From NCBI GenBank assembly GCA_946185485.1, contig CAMHJQ010000026.1, forward strand, positions 1-41,023: a stretch of DNA of 41,023 nt. The letters run 5' to 3'. The stretch comes from an uncultured Prevotellaceae bacterium (GTDB lineage Bacteria > Bacteroidota > Bacteroidia > Bacteroidales > Bacteroidaceae). Numbering within the stretch: the stretch's first letter is position 1; each line of letters starts with the position of its first letter. The notes under the pieces were generated by a model. It ran no database searches. It saw nothing but the letters and a program-made list of their open reading frames with translations, and was not told the DNA's origin. Below are positions 7,034-15,142 of the stretch, one piece after another. The position numbers and the translations under genes are program-made.

Positions 7034-8434
7034 ATGAACAATAAGACATTTACTTCCGTATTGACGGTATTCTTAGCGTTATCAAGTACTAGTGGCATGG
7101 CTCAGGAAACCGATGTGGATGCCACTACGGGTGCCACCCGGCAAGTCACAAAGAAGGACAAGGTGACTGATGCCCTGTCGCGCCTGCACATTGGTGGCTA
7201 TGGCGAGGCCGTGCTGACGCGCAACTTCTACAGTCAGAGTTTTAATAGGTATAAGGCTCCCGAGAACTATGCCAACGACAAGAGCCATGGCCGTTTCGAC
7301 CTGCCGCACATTTGTCTGAATCTTGGCTATGACTTTGGCAAAGGCTGGACAATGGGTTCGGAGATAGAGTTCGAACATGGTGGCAACGGTACGGCCGTGG
7401 AGATAGAAGCCGAGGAGGCTGGCGAATATGAGGCTGAGGTGGAGAAGGGCGGCGAGGTGAACATCGAGCAGTTCTGGATTAATAAGGAGTTCGCCGGCGG
7501 CCAGCTGAATGTCAAGGTCGGCGAGATCATCGTCCCCGTGGGCTACAGCAATGCCTATCACGAACCGAACCAGTTCTTTACGCTCTATCGTCCTGAAGGC
7601 GAGGCCACCATCATGCCCAATACGTGGCATCAGGTGGGTGTGTCGCTATGGGGACGGCTGAAGAACTGGCGCTATGAGGCACAGTTTCTGTCGGGTCTGA
7701 ACTCAGAGAGTTTCACGGCAGAGAACTTTGTACATTATGGTGCCACGAGTCCTTATGAGTTCAAGGTGGCCAATAATTATGCAGGGGCTTTGCGTATAGA
7801 CAATTACTCCGTCAAGGGACTGCGTATAGGTCTGAGCGGCTATTATGGCTACACCTTCCGCAATACGCTGCGTACGCCGGGCAGTCAGTATGATGACGTG
7901 ACGGGAGCCCTGGGTATCGTGGCTCTCGATTTCACGCTGAACCGCTGGAACTGGATTGTGCGTGGTAACGTTGACTATGCCCACTTTGCTGATGCCGATG
8001 CCATCTCGGCCTACAACCAGGCCAACTGGACACACCATAAATATCAGGACGGCAATCCGCACCATTACTCGAACATCGGTAGTAATGCCGTGGCGTATGC
8101 GCTGGAGGCGGGCTACAACGTGATGGCGCTGTTGCGATGCCGGCAAGCGTCGCCTGCGGAGAAATTGTTCCTATTCGGGCGGTTCGAACACTATAATACA
8201 ATGGCGAGCGGAACCTATGAGTCGATGTATAAGTACACGAAGAAGTACCGCTGTGCCTTCGGTGTGAACTACCAGCCGGTGAAGCAGGTCACCATCAAGG
8301 GCGAGTATTCGTATCGCTTCTTTGAGAAGCCAAACAATAATGGTCTGACTTCCGACAGCCCGCTCTATAAGCAGCCGTATAACAACGAGCCGAGCATCAG
8401 TCTTGGCGTGACATATACGGGCTGGTTCCTCTGA
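7034..8434 (+). CDS. Outer-membrane beta-barrel, OprO/OprP-like porin
   Basis: A 466-residue exported protein with a Sec signal peptide ending near GMAQ (residue 24). A short linker leads into a region rich in alternating hydrophobic/aromatic strands and ending in YTGWFL, typical of a C-terminal outer-membrane strand. The overall pattern (IGGYGEAVLTRNF, then GSEIEFEHGG and VGEIIVPVGY) resembles the phosphate-selective porin O/P group of Bacteroidetes. An acidic stretch (residues about 118-138, EIEAEEAGEYEAEVEKGG) probably forms an external or pore loop and could attract cations; that is inference. It is first in a plus-strand cluster with imelysin and a di-heme oxidoreductase, so a role in passage of iron or another metal is more likely than phosphate. 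Confidence 0.75.
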   Translation: MNNKTFTSVLTVFLALSSTSGMAQETDVDATTGATRQVTKKDKVTDALSRLHIGGYGEAVLTRNFYSQSFNRYKAPENYANDKSHGRFDLPHICLNLGYDFGKGWTMGSEIEFEHGGNGTAVEIEAEEAGEYEAEVEKGGEVNIEQFWINKEFAGGQLNVKVGEIIVPVGYSNAYHEPNQFFTLYRPEGEATIMPNTWHQVGVSLWGRLKNWRYEAQFLSGLNSESFTAENFVHYGATSPYEFKVANNYAGALRIDNYSVKGLRIGLSGYYGYTFRNTLRTPGSQYDDVTGALGIVALDFTLNRWNWIVRGNVDYAHFADADAISAYNQANWTHHKYQDGNPHHYSNIGSNAVAYALEAGYNVMALLRCRQASPAEKLFLFGRFEHYNTMASGTYESMYKYTKKYRCAFGVNYQPVKQVTIKGEYSYRFFEKPNNNGLTSDSPLYKQPYNNEPSISLGVTYTGWFL

Positions 8435-8437
8435 TGT

Positions 8438-8477
8438 CGTGATAGCGTAATAACGTGATAACGTAATAACGAATAAA
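8438..8477. repeat. 8-base tandem repeats between porin and imelysin genes
   Basis: Five 8-base units (cgtgatag, cgtaataa, cgtgataa, cgtaataa, cgaataaa) begin 3 bases after the porin stop codon and end just before the imelysin start at 8487. They fill nearly the whole 52-base spacer. Confidence 0.8.
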
Positions 8478-8486
8478 ATAACAACA

Positions 8487-9683
8487 ATGAAAACAAAGAA
8501 TCTTTTGACGATGGCAGCAATGGCTGCCGTGATGATGACAGGCTTCGCGTCGTGCTCGAGCGACGACGATGCCGACAACAGTGTAGTGAACGGATCGCTG
8601 GCCGCACTCGACCAGGCTTGCATGGACTGGAAGGTGGCCCGAGCCAACTGGGAGAACACCGAGGCCTTCCTCTTCGGTGCCGCCGACGTCTATTCCATCG
8701 ACCCGCATACCGACACGTGGCCCGTGGCTGCCAATGATCTGGCCGACGTGCTGCGCGACGCAAAGTCCATGTCGAACCTCGACAACTTCATCAAGACCGC
8801 CAACTCCGGCATCCTGGGCTACCACGGTCTGGAGTATGTGCTTTTCCGTCAGGGACAGCCCCGCAAGATAGACCAGATTACGACATTAGAGTACGACTAC
8901 ATCTGTGCCGTGGCCAAGGACCTCTACAACGCCACCGCCACATTAGAGGCCTGCTGGGACTCGAAGGAGAGCAATGCCGAGCGCCAGCGCTTAGCCAAGG
9001 AGTACGTCGCCACGCACCTCGCCATCGATGACGACGGCAACCAGGAAGGGGCATTAGACGGATTCCAGAACTTCGGCAAAGCCTTCAAGAACCCCGGCAC
9101 GGGCGACTGGGAGACGGCACTCGACGCCACCCTGGAGATTATCTCCGGCTGTCAGGAAATCATCGGCGAGGTAGGCGACTCCAAGATAGGCCTGCCCTAT
9201 ACCGGCGAAGACAATACCTATATTGAATCCCCCTACGCCTACAACTCCATCACCGATTTCTACGACAACATTGTGTCGTGCAAGAATGCCCTTTACGGAC
9301 AAATGGATGCCACTGCCCCCAACGAGAAGTCGCTGATTTATTTCTGTAAGAATGCTGGTAATGCCACGCTGGCCGCCCAGGCCGGCAACGTGGAAGCGAA
9401 ACTGGCCGCCGCCCTGTCAAAAATCAAGGCCATGAAGGCACCCTTTGCCCTCTACTACAGTGATGCGTCGTGCAAGACAGCCATGGACGCATTAGGTGAA
9501 CTCGACGACGCCTTAGGAGAAATGGCGGAAACGCTGAAGGGCTATGCCGGTAATGCCACTGTTGCTTCACAGTGCCAGATCATCAACGAGAACTATGTGG
9601 ATAACGTGGTGCTTGCCACTTACCGAACACTGGCTGACAATGCACAGAAACTCTACCAGTCTATCGTGAAGATAAAGAACTAA
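8487..9683 (+). CDS. Imelysin-family lipoprotein (M75/IrpA-like)
   Basis: A 398-residue lipoprotein. The signal peptide ends in the lipobox GFASC (Cys23), and the following SSDDD resembles the surface-export signal of Bacteroidetes lipoproteins. The signature GxHxxE appears as GYHGLEY near residue 113. The rest is two helical-bundle repeats as in imelysin-like proteins, which are linked to iron acquisition rather than proven proteolysis. It lies between an outer-membrane porin and a di-heme oxidoreductase that starts 11 bases downstream. This imelysin plus di-heme pairing recurs in Gram-negative iron-responsive loci. Likely role: surface iron binding or delivery (inference). Confidence 0.88.
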   Translation: MKTKNLLTMAAMAAVMMTGFASCSSDDDADNSVVNGSLAALDQACMDWKVARANWENTEAFLFGAADVYSIDPHTDTWPVAANDLADVLRDAKSMSNLDNFIKTANSGILGYHGLEYVLFRQGQPRKIDQITTLEYDYICAVAKDLYNATATLEACWDSKESNAERQRLAKEYVATHLAIDDDGNQEGALDGFQNFGKAFKNPGTGDWETALDATLEIISGCQEIIGEVGDSKIGLPYTGEDNTYIESPYAYNSITDFYDNIVSCKNALYGQMDATAPNEKSLIYFCKNAGNATLAAQAGNVEAKLAAALSKIKAMKAPFALYYSDASCKTAMDALGELDDALGEMAETLKGYAGNATVASQCQIINENYVDNVVLATYRTLADNAQKLYQSIVKIKN

Positions 9684-9694
9684 AAAATACTGTT

Positions 9695-11401
9695 ATGAAC
9701 AAACCATCATTTTTAGGTGTTGTTCTGTTGGCATCCTTCATCACCGCTGCTTGTTCCAGTGGTGATGATGCCGTAGAACCCACCACCTGGGACATTGGCG
9801 ACCCTACCGTTACCGATTATCCTGAGGACTACTATACAGGTGGCCTGCTTGGCACCACCGCCGTGAATACCGCCTCTGCCTTCGAGCAACCCACCAAGGC
9901 GGTAGAAAATGCAGGCATGATGACCGCCTTCAACGAGGGTGAGTACCTCTTTGAGAAAGAATACAACACCAATACCGACGGTGCCTTCCATGGCCTCGGA
10001 CCAGTGTATGTGCGCCGTGGCTGTCTCTACTGCCATCCCGGCTACGGTCATGGTGCCCGCCAGACAGAATACAGGGCTGACAACCACCGCAACGGCTACC
10101 TGCTCGTCGTCTACGACAAGACCACCAACGCCTACATCCGTTCCGTGGCTGGTATGCCGCAGACCGGTGCCGTGAAGCCCTTCAAGGCCCCCATCGACGA
10201 GAACCAGATTAAGATAGCCTGGAACCCCTATACCGACGAGTGGGGCAACCGCTTCCCCGACGGCGAGACCTACGAGCTCATCTATCCCGAGGTGACCATT
10301 CCCTACAGCGCCTACTACGCCCCCGTGGTGGTGGCTCGTGGCGGCAGAGACGTGACGCTCGACGAGGCGCAGTACAATGCTGAGGTTGGCGTGCTGTTAG
10401 AATCGACTATCGGCATCTACGGCACAGGTATCACCGATGCCATTCCCGATGCTGACATCACGGCTCAGTGGGAGTCGGAAAGCAAATTCTTCAACAGCAT
10501 TGGCCGTACAGATGCACTGAATCCAGCGATGTGGGACCAACAGACCAATACGTGGAAGAGCTACTATACGAACACGCTGCAGGGCGACGGCACCAAGTAT
10601 GTGCGACGCTATACCTACGCGCTCTCGCGTGGTCCCATCCTCGATGCTGCCGGGGCCAACGCCATCTGGAACATCACCAACGTGACACGTCCCGACCGCC
10701 GCTACCACTACCTCGACCTTGCCGGTACCTACTATGCCACCAAGTCGTCGCAGGACAAGGAGGTGCAGGCGGGCTTTGAGGAATACATCAACCGCATAGA
10801 CCCTGCCAAGGCACATCCCGAATGGCACACCGGCGACGTGGAAAAGGATATCTACACCTACCTTACCAGCAAGCAGCTCGATGCCGAGATGACGCAGGCC
10901 CAGTATAAGAACCTGATGATCTGGCACCGCGGACTGGCCGTCCCTGCTGCCCGTAACACCACCACCGACGACTTCAAGAAGGGCAAGGAGCTGTTCTCGC
11001 AGATTGGCTGTGCCGCCTGTCACCGTCCCTCGTGGCAGACGGGCGACGACAACATCCAGGATCCCAACAAGTTGTTTACCAACAGCGACATGCCCCGCTA
11101 TCCCCACCAGAAGATATGGCCCTACACCGACTTTGTGCAGCACCGCCTGTGGATGAAGAACGATATCCGCACCGGCTGGTGCCGTACCACTCCCCTTTGG
11201 GGCCGCGGACTGGCTGGCAAGACAGGTAGCGGCACCGAGCGTCTGCACGACTGCCGTGCCCGCAACGTGCTGGAGGCCATCATGTGGCACGGCTGCCAGA
11301 ACGAGGGCGGACGGAGCGATGCCTACCAGAGTGTCGTGAAGTTCCGCAATCTGACGAAGCAGGAGCGCAACCAGGTCGTCTTCTTCATAGAGAGCATCTG
11401 A
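9695..11401 (+). CDS. Di-heme oxidoreductase-family lipoprotein with two CxxCH sites
   Basis: A 568-residue c-type cytochrome of the di-heme oxidoreductase (putative thiol oxidoreductase/peroxidase, DHOR) family. The lipobox TAAC gives Cys20, followed by SSGDD, so the protein is probably an outer-membrane and perhaps surface lipoprotein. Heme motifs are CLYCH (C110, C113, H114) and CAACH (C439, C442, H443). The C-terminal part contains TPLWGRGLAGKTG and the conserved GGRSDAYQSVVKF region. Heme attachment requires a cytochrome c synthase, and one is encoded immediately downstream. The stop codon TGA at 11399-11401 lies about 50 bases before the most likely ccsBA start. The substrate is unknown; iron redox chemistry fits the neighbours. 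Confidence 0.88.
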   Translation: MNKPSFLGVVLLASFITAACSSGDDAVEPTTWDIGDPTVTDYPEDYYTGGLLGTTAVNTASAFEQPTKAVENAGMMTAFNEGEYLFEKEYNTNTDGAFHGLGPVYVRRGCLYCHPGYGHGARQTEYRADNHRNGYLLVVYDKTTNAYIRSVAGMPQTGAVKPFKAPIDENQIKIAWNPYTDEWGNRFPDGETYELIYPEVTIPYSAYYAPVVVARGGRDVTLDEAQYNAEVGVLLESTIGIYGTGITDAIPDADITAQWESESKFFNSIGRTDALNPAMWDQQTNTWKSYYTNTLQGDGTKYVRRYTYALSRGPILDAAGANAIWNITNVTRPDRRYHYLDLAGTYYATKSSQDKEVQAGFEEYINRIDPAKAHPEWHTGDVEKDIYTYLTSKQLDAEMTQAQYKNLMIWHRGLAVPAARNTTTDDFKKGKELFSQIGCAACHRPSWQTGDDNIQDPNKLFTNSDMPRYPHQKIWPYTDFVQHRLWMKNDIRTGWCRTTPLWGRGLAGKTGSGTERLHDCRARNVLEAIMWHGCQNEGGRSDAYQSVVKFRNLTKQERNQVVFFIESI

Positions 11402-11439
11402 TTGTGCAGTCCTGTATTGCAGAGTTCATTTTTTTCCCG

Positions 11440-11447
11440 TACCTTTG
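11440..11447 (+). promoter_or_regulatory. Possible internal promoter -7 box (TACCTTTG) before ccsBA
   Basis: A perfect TACCTTTG box in the short region after the di-heme oxidoreductase stop codon. If used, transcription would begin almost at the GTG start codon of ccsBA. It may let the maturase be expressed apart from the upstream genes. Confidence 0.45.
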
Positions 11448-11452
11448 TGGCC

Positions 11453-13411
11453 GTGAAATGGAATAAGATAATCATTATTGCCCTATACACGCTCATCGTG
11501 GTGTGTATAGGGATTGCCACTGTCGTAGAGAAATACCACGGCACGGCATTCGTCAGTGCGCACATCTACGGAGCGTGGTGGTTCTCAGCACTGTGGGCTG
11601 TGCTCACGGTAGCGTCCTTAGCCTATATCATGAAGCGGCGGCTGTATAGGCGGTTGGCCGTATTCCTGCTGCATGTGTCGTTTGTGGTGATACTGGCTGG
11701 TGCGCTGACCACCCACCTCACGGCACGTCGAGGCACCGTCCGCCTCCGTACCGGCATTCCGAAAATGGTCTATACCGACAACGACCGCCGTGTGGAACAC
11801 CTCCCCTTCACCCTGACGCTGAAGGAGTTCCACATCATCAACTATCCCGGTACCGATGCACCCCTTGACTACCAGAGCACCATCCAGACATACCATCGCA
11901 CTCAGCGTGAGCAGGGTCAAGATACCACAGAGGTCCGCGTCTCCATGAACCATATCGGTACCGTCGAGGGCTACCGCCTGTTCCAGCAGAGCTACGACAG
12001 CGACGAAGCAGGTGTCACGCTGGGCCTGAGCTACGACCCCTACGGCATTGCCATCACCTACACTGGCTACCTTTTATTATTGTTAGGCATCATCGCCACG
12101 CTCTTCTCACGGAAGACGCAGATGCGTGCCCTCTACCGGAAAGCCATGACGACGGCACTGCTGCTTTTGTTGAGCATGAGCACCCATGCTGAAGACATGC
12201 TCCCCTCCGTCCCTGCTGACATCGCCCACCGCATGGGCACCATCCAGGTGCTCTACAACAACCGCATCTGTCCGCTGAACACCGTAGCCACCGACTTCAC
12301 CATGAAGATGACGGGCAGCGCCTCGTGGAAGGACTATTCTGCTGACGAGGTGTTCTTCAGCTGGATGATTTACTATATGCCGTGGGAGCAGGAGCTGCTG
12401 CTCAACAATCCCAAGAAGAAGGGCGCTGACGATCGGAAAGCCGTGACAGAGATGTTCTACAACGGCCAGTTTACTAAGATTTTCCCCTATCGCATAGGTG
12501 ATGCTGTCACCTGGTATTCCCCGGGCGGACAGGTGCTGCCAAGGGAAATCCCCGTGAAGGAACAGTTCTTCATCAAACAGTCCATGGACTTCCTCACCGA
12601 GGCTGTTGTGACGGGCCAGCACGAGCGGGCACTTGAAATCATTGCCAAAATCAAACTCTTCCAGCGCGACATGATAGGCGACGTGCTGCCTACCGAACAA
12701 AAGACCCAGGCAGAACTCTTCTACAACAAACTGCGCAGCATCAAGTTCCCAGTGCTCCTGACCCTGCAACTGGGACTGCGCTGGTGGCTCAGCGGACATG
12801 TGCCCCTGAGCAACGGCTACGAGACGATGCTCTTCATGGCGTGGGTACTGCTGCTACTGACCATCGTCCTGTTCCGTAAACTACGCATCATCCTGTTCAT
12901 GGGACCGCTGGCAGCCCTGTGCTGTCTGCTGGTGGCTATGATGACGGGCAGCGGATCGGAGATTACCCCCCTGATGCCTGTATTGCAGTCTCCGCTGCTG
13001 TCTCTCCATGTGATGACGGTGATGTGCGCCTACGCCTTGTTTGCTCTGCAGATGATGTTAGGCATCTATGCCCTCCTTCTGGCCAGAAAGAACAAGGCAG
13101 CAGTTCTCGAAAGAACCACTGCCTTGTCGCAGCTCTTGCTGTACCCCGCTGTCTTTCTGCTCACCATCGGCATCTTCCTCGGTGCCGTGTGGGCCAATGT
13201 GTCGTGGGGCAACTACTGGTCGTGGGACCCCAAGGAGTCGTGGGCACTCATCATGCTGATGGTCTATGCCGTGCCGTTGCACCGCTCATCGCTGACCGTT
13301 CTCCGTTCACCGCTTCGTTACCACACCTACATCGTGGTGGCTTTTCTGGCCGTTATCATCACCTATTTCGGTGTGAATTACCTCCTGGGCGGCATGCACA
13401 GCTATGCCTGA
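11453..13411 (+). CDS. ccsBA: Fused cytochrome c biogenesis protein CcsBA (System II)
   Basis: A large inner-membrane protein that exports heme and ligates it to CxxCH apocytochromes. The N-terminal ResB/CcsB-like part has several transmembrane segments (from IIIIALYTLIVVCIGIATVV) and a periplasmic region. The CcsA part carries the tryptophan-rich heme-handling WWD motif (WGNYWSWDPKESW) about 600 residues in, with flanking hydrophobic segments. The frame is open upstream to a TTG at 11402. I chose GTG 11453 because it lies just before the first membrane segment and just after a -7 box; GTG 11447 is possible. It ends directly against the convergent GH9 stop codon, with no spacer. Its only visible client in the window is the di-heme protein upstream. 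Confidence 0.88.
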   Translation: MKWNKIIIIALYTLIVVCIGIATVVEKYHGTAFVSAHIYGAWWFSALWAVLTVASLAYIMKRRLYRRLAVFLLHVSFVVILAGALTTHLTARRGTVRLRTGIPKMVYTDNDRRVEHLPFTLTLKEFHIINYPGTDAPLDYQSTIQTYHRTQREQGQDTTEVRVSMNHIGTVEGYRLFQQSYDSDEAGVTLGLSYDPYGIAITYTGYLLLLLGIIATLFSRKTQMRALYRKAMTTALLLLLSMSTHAEDMLPSVPADIAHRMGTIQVLYNNRICPLNTVATDFTMKMTGSASWKDYSADEVFFSWMIYYMPWEQELLLNNPKKKGADDRKAVTEMFYNGQFTKIFPYRIGDAVTWYSPGGQVLPREIPVKEQFFIKQSMDFLTEAVVTGQHERALEIIAKIKLFQRDMIGDVLPTEQKTQAELFYNKLRSIKFPVLLTLQLGLRWWLSGHVPLSNGYETMLFMAWVLLLLTIVLFRKLRIILFMGPLAALCCLLVAMMTGSGSEITPLMPVLQSPLLSLHVMTVMCAYALFALQMMLGIYALLLARKNKAAVLERTTALSQLLLYPAVFLLTIGIFLGAVWANVSWGNYWSWDPKESWALIMLMVYAVPLHRSSLTVLRSPLRYHTYIVVAFLAVIITYFGVNYLLGGMHSYA

Positions 13412-15142
13412 TTACTGACGCAGGGCGTCGAGCCAGCAAAGGAAGGCCACAAGGGAGGCATTCCAGTTGATGGCAATCTCGTTGGAGGCATACGACTCTT
13501 CATCGTCGATGTACGACTCGTCGGGGACATTCGAGGGATAGGTGGCGTTGTGCATGTCCTTCTTGTCCTGCTGACCGGGGTTTGGACCTCCCACAAGCAT
13601 GCCGGGGAAGGGAGCCACGATGCCGTCAGCAGCTGATGGACGATGGTGTGGATGCATGGGACTGTAGTCGCCAAAGCCGGTGACGAAGCAGTAGCCAGTG
13701 GCATTGCGGCCTAACAGGTAGTCGGCATTCTGCAGTGCGTAGCGACGATACGTCGTGGTGCCGGTCATCTGGTCGGCATACAACAGCAATAGTGCCTGAC
13801 AACAGCAGAACTCAGCCAGACACCCCCAGCCAAAGTCTGATGCCTTGTTGCCGTAGGGTGACTGGAACGACGATAGGTCGACACCCTTGACAGCATGGTC
13901 GCAGTAGTCGAGGAGCTGGCGCAGCATGATGTCACGTAACTGTGCTGCCTCACCTTTAACCTCTGACTTCTGGAGTGCCAGCCACTCGAAGGCACCGAGC
14001 GAAGCCAGACTACCCCATGAAGGAGTGGTGAACTGCTTGGGCTGATACTGTTGTGCTTCAGCGAGATACTGCTGTTTGCCCGTCAGTCGCCAGAGTGCCG
14101 ATGCAGCCCAGAAGAACTCATCGCTGGCATTGCCGTCGCCATACTCGCCAGTTGTCACGGCGGGATCATTCAGTACGCGTTGGCGATAGAATACCGTAGG
14201 ATGCTCCTTGGCCCACTGATAGGCGCGCTCAGCCATAGCGGCAGCCTGTGCCGAGAAACCGGGATAGTCCTGCTGGTACGGCTCGAAGAGTCGGGCAGCA
14301 TCTGCCATGACGGCAGCGAAGTCAAGCGTGGCGGTGACGCTCTTGGCCACGACATAGCGTGGCTGCTTGCAATTCGTAGGCATGATGAAACTTTCGAAAT
14401 TGGGTGTAGTCAGCTTATGATATACACCTCCATCGTAAGGATCCTGCATGGTCATTAGCCAGCGCAGGTTGAACATCATCTCATCCAGGAAGTCGGGGGT
14501 CGCATTGCCGCTTTCAGGGATGTCGGTATTCAGACTGGCGAAGTAGTCGCACAGTTGTTCGTAGGCGACAAACATAAGACCAATGCTGAATGCCGAGTTC
14601 ACCACATATTTATTATAGTCGCCGGCATCATACCAGCCCAGCGGCGAGCTGATGACGGTACCTGCCGGACGCAAGGACGAGGCTGCCGAGTTGTGTACCA
14701 GCACGTGGGTGTCGGGATGTCCGAGGGGACGGTTATAGGCACCTCCCTGTTCGATGGCGATGCCCGAACGGATGAGGTAGAACAGGCGCAGCGATGACTT
14801 GGCGATGTCGTGGTAGGGCTGTTCGCTGACGCGTAGCACGCACGACTCCTTGCCCAGTGTCAGACGGTAGTCGCCCGCAGCAGTCAGACTGCCTAAGTCC
14901 ACTACATAGCGCGTCTTGCTGGAGAGTGGCGAGATGGCACGCCGTACGTTCTTGGCCTTCAGCACCTTGCCGTCGGGTGTCGTGATGCGTAACTTGCCGC
15001 CAGGGTTGGTACCCTCGACGACGATGACTTTCTCTTGTCCCGGATAGCAGCCCACCTGATTGCGGCGCAGCTGCACACCGTCCTTGGCCTGGAGCCCTAA
15101 CGTGACACACGCAAGGGCCATGATCAATAATTGCTTTCTCAT
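13412..15142 (-). CDS. Glycoside hydrolase family 9 endoglucanase
   Basis: A 576-residue secreted cellulase. A signal peptide (cleavage near LQAK, residue 20) is followed by an N-terminal immunoglobulin-like domain of the CelD_N type (residues about 22-105) and then the (alpha/alpha)6 GH9 catalytic domain. The catalytic aspartates are in GWYDAGDYNKYV (D172, D175). The substrate-binding histidines lie in HPHHRPS (about 497-503). The proton-donor glutamate is E555 in SNEIAINWNA at the extreme C-terminus. GH9 enzymes hydrolyse beta-1,4-glucans with inversion. Its start overlaps the stop codon of the upstream GH127-like gene (TAATG), so the two are translationally coupled. No lipobox or sorting domain is visible. 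Confidence 0.94.
   Translation of the reverse strand: MRKQLLIMALACVTLGLQAKDGVQLRRNQVGCYPGQEKVIVVEGTNPGGKLRITTPDGKVLKAKNVRRAISPLSSKTRYVVDLGSLTAAGDYRLTLGKESCVLRVSEQPYHDIAKSSLRLFYLIRSGIAIEQGGAYNRPLGHPDTHVLVHNSAASSLRPAGTVISSPLGWYDAGDYNKYVVNSAFSIGLMFVAYEQLCDYFASLNTDIPESGNATPDFLDEMMFNLRWLMTMQDPYDGGVYHKLTTPNFESFIMPTNCKQPRYVVAKSVTATLDFAAVMADAARLFEPYQQDYPGFSAQAAAMAERAYQWAKEHPTVFYRQRVLNDPAVTTGEYGDGNASDEFFWAASALWRLTGKQQYLAEAQQYQPKQFTTPSWGSLASLGAFEWLALQKSEVKGEAAQLRDIMLRQLLDYCDHAVKGVDLSSFQSPYGNKASDFGWGCLAEFCCCQALLLLYADQMTGTTTYRRYALQNADYLLGRNATGYCFVTGFGDYSPMHPHHRPSAADGIVAPFPGMLVGGPNPGQQDKKDMHNATYPSNVPDESYIDDEESYASNEIAINWNASLVAFLCWLDALRQ

Noticed and set aside
8487..9683. The imelysin-family gene as a proven protease
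   Set aside because: The GxHxxE signature is present, but family members are mostly tied to iron uptake and I see no complete zinc-protease motif, so no proteolytic role is claimed.
11402..11452. TTG 11402 as the start of CcsBA
   Set aside because: It adds a stretch (CSPVLQSSFFSRTF) with no family match and directly follows the previous stop codon. The GTG start just before the first membrane segment fits better, though this is not certain.
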